From NCBI GenBank assembly GCA_964035545.1, contig OZ037769.1, positions 13,382,633-13,446,632 of the forward strand: 64,000 nucleotides of DNA, written 5' to 3'. The stretch comes from Bugula neritina. Taxonomy: Eukaryota; Bryozoa; Gymnolaemata; Cheilostomatida; Bugulidae. This document shows positions 12,392 through 24,596 of this stretch, piece by piece; the first letter of the stretch is position 1; every line of letters begins with the position of its first letter. The position numbers and the translations under genes were made by a program. The notes under the pieces are model-generated. The model ran no database searches. It was not told the origin of the DNA and was given only the letters and a program-made list of their open reading frames with translations.

Positions 12392-14662
12392 CACGAGAGC
12401 CATAGCCTTGCCGTCTGCCCGAGGTGCCAGAGCTAGCAGCAGGTTAAATAAGACTATCAGAGAATTACGTGCCAAACCTTGCCCGTTCAACCTGTTGTCT
12501 TCCCACAAGGCCACAGCATCTATACAGATCAGTTCACTGGATTATTTATGGTAGCTTCAATGAATGGAATATTGTTATTGAAATGTTAGAAATGTGATTA
12601 AAAAAGTAAGAAGATAAAATAAATAAGAAATACATTTCTAAGTTTAGTTATATTGGCTACTTTTACACTTTATATATGTTTTGTAAAGTTTATAAATAGT
12701 TTCACTTAAAAATTTGCTATTTGTAAATATTTTTACATATTTTCTATAATTTGTTAAAATAGAAGTTTTTTGTATAATCAGCATATTTTTGTAAGTTTAT
12801 CAACGGTTTGTAATTAAACTTTTATATTGAAAAAGTTTCAAGTGTCCCATACTATTATTTTTAACTGTGTATAATGAGAATATAAAAATTAATAAAATTA
12901 AAAGTCTTTAGTAGGTATGCAAATCTGACAATATAAAGTTTACTTAACATATTCCCAGTAGTTTCTCTGCTCTTGGAGTTGTCTACTTGAAAAGATTGAT
13001 AGTTCATGACTCTTGGAAAATATCAGGTATTTTGGCAAATATCCAGAAAACTGTCACTTGATTAATAAGTTATTACTGCTTCATTTATTGTTTTCATTTT
13101 GATTTTAATTGCTGGTTGTTTAAATATTTAATATTTTAATATGTTAGATATATACCAGTCTAATCTATTAGTATTACATTAATTAAAAATAAAAGCCAAA
13201 GCTTTGTTTGTTGAGTGGAGCAAATTATTCCGAGCTCAAGAGTTCAACAAATGCCCTTTTATTAAATTTTTATGGAGCTTAATGAAAGTTTTATATAATA
13301 TGATATAGAAAAAACAATAGATATTGTTTATGACTAAACAATACTTATGGTATGCTACTTTTTACAACTGATTTTCAAGGAAATGAAATATTATGAAGAA
13401 ATCTAACTTTTCATAGAAATTTAAGACATGTCTTAATCTTTTTATATTTGGTTTAATTTTTCTGCATTTATTGTTTGCCATACAAACAATAAAATAGTGC
13501 TGAGTTTTAAAAGTTTGAAATAAATCTGCTAAAGCTTTGTAGCTGCAATATCTACCAAATCACAAAGACCTCGAAACTAAATGAAAAGTTTGCAAGTGTA
13601 GCTTCAATACTGTCAATTGTTCCACCTTTCTACAAATTAACATACAAGTAACACAAAAACTTTGTTTTACATAAACATGCCAGCTATAAAGAAAAAATTA
13701 ACATAACACGTAATCTTGCAGGTCGCAATTTGTGAAATTGATTTACTTCTATTGCTATTGTTTGCGTGATTCTAAAGAATAACAGCGTTTCCATACAATT
13801 ATTACAAATTAGCAACTAATTATAAAAATCTTTTGTAAATCTCAGCAGCAAACTGAAGTTATGTCAATATTAATACATGGTTGACGTTGTTTTACTGGAT
13901 TTCTAGAGCTAATCGCTTATTATTCATGTTAAAACTCTAACCGAAGCATGACAGAAACAAATACAACTGTTTAGCATTGGATAATGGTCTTGGTGGTTAA
14001 GGCACTGAAATGTCTAACATACTACCTAGAAGAATGCCACCAGCTAGTGTGGGTAAGTAGTAATAAGATTCACTTTTGACAAACTATAGAAGGTGAAGGC
14101 ATTGAGCATAATATTAACTTGTATTAACATAGCAGCTGATAGTGTACTGCTATAACTGAATATTAGTTGGGATATGCATATTCCACCATCTTATATATAG
14201 ATTAGCCTAAAGTGAGTTTTCCCCTAAATGGTGTGCAGAATTGATCTACCTTATATTATAAGCAAATACATACATAACTCTTACAATTTCCTTGTTTGAG
14301 CAGGCCTTATCAGCGTATGTATGAAATAGATTATATTAAAACTAAAAATAGTATTCACACTGTGGGCAGGACTCTATTGAACTATTCAACAAGGTCTTCA
14401 AAGTTTTTCATTAGCCATTCACTAGATGATTAAACTGCATTAGCTTACTATCTGAAAAACCTCATATCTTTTATTGTGCAACCATATTAGCTTATAAAAA
14501 CTAATTTGACATCTTTGAAATAAATGTAGCTATTGGACTGCTGCAAAGTATATTATATTAAACTTATAATAGGTAGCTTGCAGCTACTGCAGTCTGATCT
14601 CATTTATTAGATCTGTGTACGTTACTGAAACAGCTCCTAGAAAACAAGCTAAATGTATGACA

Positions 14663-14710
14663 CATTCATGATATTTTCATCCTTCTAGAAGGATGAAAAT
14701 ATCATGAATG
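14663..14710. repeat. Perfect 48-bp palindrome
   Basis: The left arm CATTCATGATATTTTCATCC and its exact complement meet at a central TTCTAGAA with no spacer, so all 24 base pairs match. The bases just outside (A on the left, C on the right) break the symmetry. It could be a cruciform site, a tiny foldback element or the fused ends of an excised transposon. Confidence 0.95.
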
Positions 14711-15005
14711 CATTGTGAAATATCAAGTATTATAACAATAAAATAATTATATTTATTTCATATGTTTCAGCATTTCTTCATTCTAGAATATATTTTTTGC
14801 ATGATGGTTAGAAGTAGTAAGCTTTTTGTTGATGCAAAAATTGCCAATAAGCAATATTCGTTAAGAAAGATTAAACTCACACTTTCAGTGAGAAAAGTTG
14901 ATCATCATGCAATAGAGCATCTCACCTGCGCATTGCTAAGCGATTGCCCACTGTATTCCCAACACGAATTGACTTCAAGCACTCTTAGGTGGTACATATA
15001 GCTAA

Positions 15006-15290
15006 GTTAGTTGAAACTTGGTCTACATAGAATCTAAAACTTAGTCTATATTTGTTCTAAGACTTAGTCTACATTTGTTCTAAGAATTAGTCTATTATAT
15101 TTGTTCCAGGTTTAATTCTAAAATTTGTTTATAATCTGTATTTTCTCTAAAATCTAATATGTATTTGTTTTATAAATTTAGTTTATGCTAGATCATCAAA
15201 ATATATAATTTGAGTTTAGAATTTAGCCTATGTTTAACCTAGAACTTGGCCTATGACCAACTTAAAATTTAGCCTATGTTCCACTTATCT
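15006..15290. repeat. Degenerate tandem repeat, unit about 27-30 bp
   Basis: Units of the type CTAAGACTTAGTCTACATTT recur at least six times with growing divergence towards the right (AATTTAGCCTATGTT). No coding role is seen. Confidence 0.7.
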
Positions 15291-18200
15291 GGGTGCTCAT
15301 CAGTTACATTTATAGTTACAATAAACCTTGTATTTGCCTCAATAGCCAAAACAAATGGCCAAGATAATTGCTAATTGAACCAGACTGGGGGCTTTGTTTT
15401 AAATACTTCAAACTAAAACTGTGATTACGAATTACTGTACAGATTCAATGAATTCAGATTTACTGATAATGATTTTTTCTGTGTAGCAGCAGTGGCCATG
15501 TGATAGGCTGACTCAGGCCTTACTTACCAAACCACTTTCTCATTCTTCACACTAGACATATCTCGTAGCAGCTTGATAGTAGCTTTCAAGTTATTTCTGA
15601 AACCTAAATATTTCATATTGGCTTTCTCTAATTAGTTTTGAATAAAATTTTTCTCACAGTGAGCAGGTTTGTGAAGTTTAATTTGCTACGTTTGTTTAGA
15701 GAATTCACTTCATATTTATTTGTGTTATCTACAGGAAATAGGCTATATAATAATGTGTTCTAAATAGACAACTATAGTTTGTATTGTTTCGTGTTACAGT
15801 AAAAAACGTTGTCTGTTTATTAGAAATTTAGTTTAATTTGTGTACTTTCTGTATGTTATAACTTACTATGTTCATAAATGACACTCAAAGCTAAAACTAA
15901 AGCCATATTGGAAATAATTTCTTAATTACTTTATGACAATTGTGCTAGATTTGTATTATATTTATTTGAAAATCTCTATCAATGAATAGCTCATACTTTC
16001 TGCACTGGTATCAGATAATTTCTTTCAATTGAGTTAATTAGACATCTGCCATTCTAGCAGTGGCTTCTATAGGTTAAAGGGCTTCATAAGTTTATTAGCC
16101 CTATGTGCAGATCTTTAATAGCAGTTGAACGCATGACTTTCAGATTGGTAGTTTCGAGTATAGTTTCAGATTGATATATTAATACTTATTGGGCAGATAA
16201 CTTTCTCTTCCGAATTTGACTTTGACCAATGATAGTTTTTCTTAAAGAAGCATTATCTAGTAATTAGTAACTAAACTTAGGAGAAAAGTAGAGGTAAATC
16301 TTTCAACGAATAAGCTATGAGCTTGATCTGTATTAAAGTATAGGTGTGGGTTTTGATGACAAATCCTCGACTAAGAGATTTCATAATTGAAGTGTAACAA
16401 CCCATATCTTAGATAAATCCAATATTTATTTAAATGCCATATTAAGCATAGCTTTATCTGTAGCTTTTATTTAGCTTGCGGTTATTCATTTGAACAACAC
16501 ATATACCACTATGCTTGGTAAGCAAAAAGCCTTTTTTTGAACTAATTATGCTTCAAAATCTATAATTTTACACCTGCAGTACTTCTTAAAGCTATGAAGC
16601 AGCTAACCACTTTCATTTCCCTCTTTTCTTGTGTAAAATGTTGTTAGCTTGGGCCTTAATTTATACAGCTTTCCTACATAGAAAAAGTAGAAAATTCAGG
16701 AATAAACGCAAAAAATATCGAAATACTGGTTAGCAGGTCCTATTCCTTTCATTTGTTACTATTAATATTTTTGCCCGAAAATCTTGATGAAAAAATAAAT
16801 AAGATTCTACTTCAAAATACTTCATCTGGAGATCTTTGAAGTTTAAATGACTTAGGCTGACTTAGATTGGCTTAAACCTGGTTGAGACACTTTAACTATA
16901 ACTGTATAAATATAGCCTATGATCTCCCACATATTTTCCATAGCGCAAGTAACACTCTGTAATGTGAAACATGTAGAAAAGCAATCGTTGAACTTTATTT
17001 AACCATGTGATGTAATGTGTATACCCTCTCCCCTAGCAATGCTCATTTTTATTGAAAAACTTTGCGGTGCCAAACAATTGTCTATTGTGCTAGCTAGGCC
17101 AATGCTAATTTATTGGTTGGATATTATTCTAAACAGTAAATCGCTCATGTAATGCCATTTTCTCAAGCACCAATGCATTTGCATAAACTCAAACATTTTG
17201 AAACAAAACATTAGACAGAAATAAAAGCAATTTGTGGGGCCCTTTTCTTTCAATTATATAATAATTCGATGTATTAGACCGATATTATCAGGCTTTGTGG
17301 ACAATTAGCTACAGTGTGTATTCATTCACGGGCAGGTCAGTTGTAAATGCTGTCACCTGATAATGCTGTCACATGGTAATGGTTGCCAACTGTTAAATAT
17401 ATCACCTGTTTAATTACTTTAAATTATATTTTCCAACTAAAATTAACTTTACTCCAAAATAACAAGTTTTAATAATTTATTTCCTGATTGATTTGTTTAA
17501 AAAATGCTCAATTACCTTGCGCTGACAGCACGCTCTCATACGGCAGCATATTTAGTCAAGCAATGTGTATGACTTGTTTGACTTCCCTTAGAATGTTCCA
17601 TTCAGCAAGTGCAATAGTGGAGACATTTTTATAGCCCAAGGTCTTTAATTTTCTCATTACATTTTAGTTTGGGGTGTGCATTGAAATTCTCTCAGAAATA
17701 AAACTTCTTATGCTACATTTCTAATCTAGAACACAGGCTTTCCTCAGTTTCTCCATAATTACTGCACCTATACCTTAGATTTCCTCACAGCTGTAAGTTT
17801 TGCCATAATAACACAGGCTTGCAGTTTTTATTATATTAGCTCTGGTTATATAAGTAAATTTTCTTCATGCATAGAGCAAACAATTGCTAATTTAAGAGTT
17901 AAAATTCCAGCTGGTTAGAAATTATATCTCTACTTGATAATGGAGAGTAATTATTGCTTTCCATGCCTTTAGGAGTGTTTCTTTATTCAACCAACTTCTA
18001 GCCTTCTAACTGTTTTACAGCTCCAATACAATCAATACACATAAATAAAATCAATATAAATTTATAATTATGTCATGCTTTATTTAAAATTACTTTTATA
18101 ACAGAAATTTATAACATAAAAGTTGTTGATGGTAAAAGCTCATGGAATAAATTGTCTCATAAAGTGACTTTAAACCTTAGTTGGATGTTGGAATTTATAA

Positions 18201-18907
18201 TGTCTTCAGATCGCAAAAAAGGACAATTTACTATATATTACAATGTGTTATGTTTGATCTGGAATTGTTTGTTCCACGCCAGCATTCATCTGCCGAATGT
18301 AAAACAGATCTTGATTATGCGAGTTCTAAACATTCAATAAGATTTAGTGTTTGATATATGCATAGATGTGACGCGATGTGACTGCTATATGGGAGATTAG
18401 ATGGCTATGTGAATCTTTACATGTAAATTAAGGGTAGCCTGGGAACTTAAGAATAAAAAAATAAGCCTGCAAGCCTCGCTCTTGACTTGTGCCCAAAAGA
18501 GAAATAATGTGGTACTAATACTAATATACTAATATATAGATACTAATATTAATAGCCAGTGACACTCTCAATCTGTTGCTATACGGAGCCTTAGACAAAC
18601 ACAAAGTATTAATGGGGGTATCTTTGATATAAAATTAGAATACTAATCTAAACTAACTATGATTGTCTAATCACCTAATCTATTGTCCTTTTAATAAATT
18701 AAACAAACACAGAAACTATGTCTACAGATGCTGACTAAAGTCAAGTTGCCAACAAAATCAACAAACTGAGTAAATCTGTTGACTCAACAGTTACCTAACA
18801 AAGTGGCGCTATTGAAGTTTGTCATAATGTCAATGCATTGCTAATATATTTCAACAGTCACAATGAAAACTTAATTGCTGTGTTTACTTTCCTTTATGTT
18901 TTTCCAG

Positions 18908-21900
18908 AGCTAGTTGAAAAGAATAATGCTTTGGTAAGAATGAACAAAGCTAAGGCGTACAGAGAGCTGCAACGAAGACAGGGCAGGTATTTGCATCGGA
19001 TTTGGACAGAAAATATTCCTCTCACCCAGTCCTACGAGTCCGCCATTAAACTCAAGTTATTACGTAACTCATCAGCAAACTTTGGTCAGCAAGATATGGT
19101 TGAGTCAGCCAGCATCAATCAGGTACTTAAGAAAAAAAATACAGATAAATAATTGGCTAACTTTGCTTTTGACCTTAGCAAGGCCACTTGAAAATTATGG
19201 TTTTGACTATAATGACACTAGCTTAAAACCTAAATTATAAAAAAGTTTTGATGTTGTTATTATCTTATCAGATTATTTTACTATATTATACATGTTGTTA
19301 AAACAACTGGGATATTTCGAATATGCTTTCGTAGTTACTTTATAATTCTACGCTGTGTTACAGTGAACTACCAAAGTAAACCAATTAAATTCTGATTGAC
19401 ATGAAACAGAATGTTACATCAGCATTGCATCAGTAGCAAAATTTACCCACTAAATTTATTTTAACTTTAGCAGACAGTTTCAGTATGTATATCATGTTAG
19501 CAGATGACATAATCTATAGTATGTATGACTTTAATATAACTATACTCAAAGTTTTGTTTACCAATAATTTACTTTTCCTGTTCCAATAAATTCTAATCAA
19601 TATTTAAAGGTATTCAGTAAACAGCAGCCTTTAGAAGTTCTAGGTTAATAGTCGGAAATGACATTAAAGTAATTTCTGAACATCCAACAGTTTGTTAATT
19701 GTTACTAACCAACTTGACTGATAATTATAACAATTCAATGGTCAGGGAAGGCAATAATTAGTTGCTGTTAGCGTGTAACAGCAGATTACTTTGCAATGTT
19801 GTATTGAAGTGGATTGTTGGTCATGAAATGCTTCAACACTTCTCAGGAATGCTTTGTGATTTCCTTAGAGACAAGAAAACAATGCAATATGGCTTTATTC
19901 ACTGACTGTATGTATTATGTACTAAATATAATTGTATACAGATCAAACTTTATTACTAACAAAACTGGATGACAAACATAAAAATAGTTTTTGTAATTTT
20001 TTGCTTACACACTGAAACGTAGAACACAAAAGTATAATTAATATACAGCCGGACATATTTAACACATAATGATATCATATCATATGCAGCTGTGACTTTT
20101 TTTCTATGTAGGAATTGATATCTCATATAATAATCACAAAATTGGTTTACCTCAAAATATTAATTTGTAACGAAATAAACTCAAAAGAGAAATTTGAAAG
20201 CCACATCTTTGTAACTGAAAACAGTATGATGCTAGACTAGTTATAATGTACTGTCAAAGTAGCAAGTTTTGATGACATTATTATGAGAGTAAATGAAGCT
20301 ACAACTAAAGGGATAGGTGAATGTGGTTATTTATGAATAGTGCTGTGTGTATCTAAGTGTACATTTAAATCATGGAAGCAATTATTATAAATGAACATTT
20401 TAGGCTGCAGTTTCAATACATTTTCATCAAAAATTCATGAAAAGTGTTACCGGTATGTCTTTTTGAGAAGATTGCTAATTACAAATTGTGCTCAAAATAT
20501 ATTGTTTACATATATTACTTCTTTTTATTATAGTTATAGTAATTCTTTCTAACAAATTGTGTCATTATAAATTATTAAAATTCTCAAAATATTTTCTTAC
20601 AAAACTCTTTAAATTTAAACTTCAAATTTTCAAATATTAGTTATCAAATTTTAGCCAATCATCTTAGGCAGCTGGTCTGGTAGATTCCATTTATTGCTAA
20701 AACATTTTATATATACTTAAGCAAGTTTATATATAGTCACCATCCCTGTGAGAAGGCCTGGTGGAAAGAGTCTTTTAAAGCTAGCAAATGGCTTATTCAT
20801 TATATGTGAAACTGGAACAATTCTGACTGGATGCTTTTCCTAACACCACCAATGGCATTTACTGGGGTTTGAACCTACGACTTTCTGTTTATGAAGCCTA
20901 CCCCTAGACCACGGCTGCTCCCATTTCATATTTGTCACAGTGATATATACAAAAATTACAAGTGGGATACTATATTATAAGTGATAAATTTGCCAAGAAG
21001 TTAAAAATTATAATTATAAATGAAATTTTAGAACAATGTTTGCAATCTCTTGTAGTAACCCATATTTCTGTTATCTTTTTTATGCAAGCAACTAATAAAA
21101 AACTTATTTTCTGTTGGTAGAGTAATCTGTTTGGGAAGCGACGCTATGCCCCGCTCAGCTCTAGCTATGCGGAGAATAGACCACTTTCCAGAGAGCGGAT
21201 GACTCCAGCTGCAAAATGTTTGTATATGGACCCGGGGCGACCTGCCACCGCTCCTGAAACTAACCCCTTTGCTACTCTTGATGGACCTAGGCAAGAGGTA
21301 TAACTCCAAATTATTGTGGTAACATAAATGAAAGTGCTACATATGACTAATTCTCATTGCGATCTTATTGCAATATTATAGGCTTGAAGTATTTGTATTA
21401 TAAAGATGTATATGTTTACATTTACAAGTTATTGATTATTTTTCCTTTAAATAATTCACACGCAGACAGTGATGCGAATAACGTCAAAGAAAAGATAACT
21501 ATGAAATGTTCTCACCCTACAATATACCACTTATATTCCTCTTCTAGTGTCATATAACGCCGATGAAATACGAGTTTTAGCATTTATTATTGTTTTACAG
21601 GATTCTTGGATAATTCCCAAGACCCAAAGTGAAAGAAGCAACAATAGTGATTCAGAATCTTTGGATGAATTGAAAGAAACACGACAAAAAACGTTAAAAA
21701 AACTAATAGACATATCAGTTCCTTCATTAAACTGTAACAGTAATTTAGCAAAAAATAAAGAGGAATCAGTTGGGGAGGTCATACAGTACCCCTCTGCCTC
21801 GAAGATGAGAGAACTTTTAGCTAACGATGGGAAGATAACTCTTGAAAGTATTGTCGGTAAACTGATATACTATATATATTATATTCGATTATTCTAACTT

Positions 21901-23400
21901 AATAATTATAACAAGTCAATATTTCTAAGCTCAGTTATAACAACTTATTAGCTAAACAAGTTTATTACCTACTAACAAGGGGCTATTCTTTTCAGTTGCT
22001 TAAAATGATAATTTCGTCATTTTTTCCCTATTTAAATGGTAAGAACATTTTTGTAGCTGCAGAGAATGGAGGTAGGAGTATAATGAAGAAGGTTAGCCAT
22101 CTCGGGAGTGCCAGGCGTAGAAACTCCTTTATACCAGCCAACGATGAGTCACATCCCGCCAACCACAAGCCTGCAAACAAGTCAAATACCAATACTATTA
22201 CCTCTTCTATTAAAAGAATTAACACTACTTTGGCCAGGAAACCCTCTTCAAATAAGCAAGTTTCCTTTATGGATAATGAAAGAGACATAAATGGGAAGAC
22301 AACTTCAAGTGCAAATGGAGTTGCATTACCTGACGAGCAACAAACACTCACCCTGACTACTAAGAATTTGAATATGTTCAATGCAATGGTGCTAAAAACT
22401 ATCAGGACTTCAAAATTTGATGAGAGGTGTGTATCACAAACGAATTTACATACCGCGATTGATTTATAGAGACCTTCTCCCAGCAGTGTAGTGCTATGGA
22501 TATAGCTACATTGTTGTAAAATTTGAGTTTTTATACTTGTGAAAAAATAATGTTAATAATTGTGCTAATCAAATTTATATCTTGCTTTTGTGTGTATCAA
22601 AAATATGTACCGAGTATTGACAAAAAGATGAAACATATGACTTGCAACTGGTTAGCATGATAATATGAAAATGCACTTAGACGAAAAGATGTGATAAAGC
22701 GTAACTGTTTTAGAATAGTTTATACTTTTACTAAAATACTTTCGAACATGTATAAGTTGAATTAAATGCTGGTTTATAGAAATTAAAATTATCATATGAT
22801 GTATACGAACTTTATTACAATACACAACTGATCATTTAAAAAAAGAAATTAAATTGAAATCAATAGCTACAAAATAGATAATATCTGCAGCAGAAATCTG
22901 TGCACTGGAAAATATTTTGCTATAATAGCTTTGTCACATTATTTACAATGTGCTGCTTAAATAGTGTAGTTTAAGCTGCAAGAAAACATAATTAGCCATG
23001 TTACTCAACACACTGATGTTTTTTCTTCTTCAGAATTGTTCAGTGGGTAAAGGAAAGACAATGCGATCAGAAGTTACGTTTTCCAAAGCACGAGGCGATA
23101 CCTGAAGTAGATGAGTCATCTTACAGAAAAGATGAGTCATTCTCAGACAAGGGTAGAACTCTGAAGAGCAAAAAAGACATTACCAAAGACAGTCTACACC
23201 AAAATACCCACAGCAATGCAACTGATAAAGCAATTGACGCACGACCCACTGTTTTATCACAGACCAAACCAGAAACAAAAGTGACTAAAAATATACCTCC
23301 AGTCACAGAGAGTGACAATGGGCAAGTTCTTGACACCCCAGACAGAGTGCTTGCAGAAAAATCATCCTTATCTTCAGCAGACAGTTGTAAACCGACTTGA
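18908..23400 (+). CDS. Unrecognised polar protein, 3' five exons of a gene (5' end not found)
   Basis: Exons: 18908-19122, 21121-21297, 21601-21856, 22057-22426, 23034-23400 (TGA). Donors are GTACTT, GTATAA, GTAAAC and GTGTGT; phases 0, 0, 1 and 2 join exactly, giving about 460 residues. The first exon seen begins two bases into a codon, so at least one upstream exon is missing. The N-terminal part (LVEKNNALVRMNKAKAYREL, then QRRQGRYLHRIWTENIPLTQ) is basic and probably helical. Exon 2 contains GRPATAPETNPF; such RPxTAP strings are often seen in ciliary or cytoskeletal proteins, but that is weak evidence. Exons 3-5 are Ser/Asn/Lys-rich and look disordered. There is no signal peptide or membrane helix. 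I do not recognise the family. The alternative acceptor CTGCAG at 22057-22062 would drop two residues from exon 4. Confidence 0.7.
20721..20923 (-). mobile_element. tRNA-derived SINE copy (intronic)
   Basis: On the minus strand: GGGAGCAGCCGTGGTCTAGG (A box), GTAGGTTCAAACCCCAG (B box), GGTGTTAGGAAAAGCATCC, then CTCACAGGGATGGTGACTAT. This is one of the better preserved heads of the family. It lies in the intron between 19122 and 21121 of the unrecognised gene. Confidence 0.85.
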
Positions 23401-24596
23401 GCACCTAATGGAATTCTTGTTTCAGCTTTTAAATCAAATGAAGTTTATACTAGCTGTTAGGAATTTTCTCTGCATATCAAAATAAGTTAATTTGGGTATT
23501 TTATATAATGTTAATAAATAAAAGATTACATAAAGAGATAAATTCAAAACACTATGCAGCGTATGTATATGCATGTAGCTGGTGCTGGCCGGAGTACATG
23601 TAATAAAGCTGTAATCAGTTGTATATATCCACTTTCTAATTAGATATTGGCTGATGGTGAATATGAAGGACGGGTGAAGGTAACTTTAGTTATTGTGATT
23701 TTCAACTCAGTAATTTGCAAAAAACTTTATAAACAGAAACTGTAGCTGAGATTAGAGGACGAAACTAAAATATTACATCAAATAAAATTCTTAAGTTTCT
23801 CGCTAGGAATTGCTAACAGTTGGTTATTGATGATTTTCAGTTAACTTTCAGAAATTGCTCAACAATCAAACGTAGAATTACATTTTATATAACCAGGCAT
23901 ATAATATAAAACTTTGTAAGCTAAAATGTAGCCTATCTGTGTATTCATTTCACCAAGTAATGTAAATGCGGTGAAATAAAGATGCTTTCTAGTAACATGC
24001 AGTATACGTCACGCGCTGTTTTACACACTGTATTACAGACTAACACAGAGCGTCACAGATTGTCACGCAATATTTAGCAGCTTTTACTGGTTAGTACTGT
24101 TTACTAAACAATTTTTATAAATTATCAATTTGGAGGTAAAATATTCAATTTTGTAAAAATTGAGGTTTTAAAAACTTTATTTTATCAATGGTATAAAAAA
24201 ATGAATATTTTGTGTAGAAAAATGACTTCCAAAACTGCATGCATATTATAATAGCTATTAAGTAGCACCTGGCATACAAAGAGTAGAATTCAGTAATGAT
24301 ATGTGAGAAGTAAAAATATTATATTGAAGAAGATAGCATACCAATATTGGGGTTTTTACCCTTATAGCACCAATTTACCTAAATACTACATTACCAGACT
24401 AACTTGGAGTTATTTTCTCCATCATAATATAAGTGTAGCTATAGGACCATAATATCAATATAAGTACTTAAATTATGTAGTAAAAATATAAGTTTTAAAT
24501 GTACTCGCACATGGGTGTAAAAATAAGATAGATAAACGAGTAAAATGTTTATATCGTTGTGTTTAGCACCACGTCGAAGATCATGTTCGGTAGAGC
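23401..24596. other. Tail-to-tail 3' UTRs between the unrecognised gene and receptor gene A
   Basis: Two genes converge here. The plus-strand gene has an AATAAA near 23516, and on the minus strand an AATAAA (TTTATT on plus, near 24175) could end gene A. Around 23641-23680 ATTAG is followed by an open stretch and a GTAACT, which looks exon-like but joins to nothing I can see. Confidence 0.45.

Larger units (their letters stand above)
12392..18907. other. Intergenic region with SLC50A1 3' UTR, no supported gene
   Basis: The first few hundred bases are probably 3' UTR, with AATAAA-type signals near 12620. The rest is AT-rich without convincing exons. A 48-bp palindrome (14663-14710) and a degenerate tandem repeat (about 15006-15290) are listed separately. 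The missing first exon(s) of the next gene may lie here. Confidence 0.5.

Noticed and set aside
18152-18340. Possible first exon of the unrecognised gene
   Set aside because: No donor with the needed phase 1 and no similarity; composition looks like intergenic DNA.
22028-22381. 117-residue minus-strand frame opposite exon 4 of the unrecognised gene
   Set aside because: The plus-strand exon has matching splice sites and phase; the minus frame has none.
23641-23686. Short exon-like stretch ATTAG ... GTAACT
   Set aside because: Good borders by eye, but it lies past the stop codon of the upstream gene and joins to no other exon.
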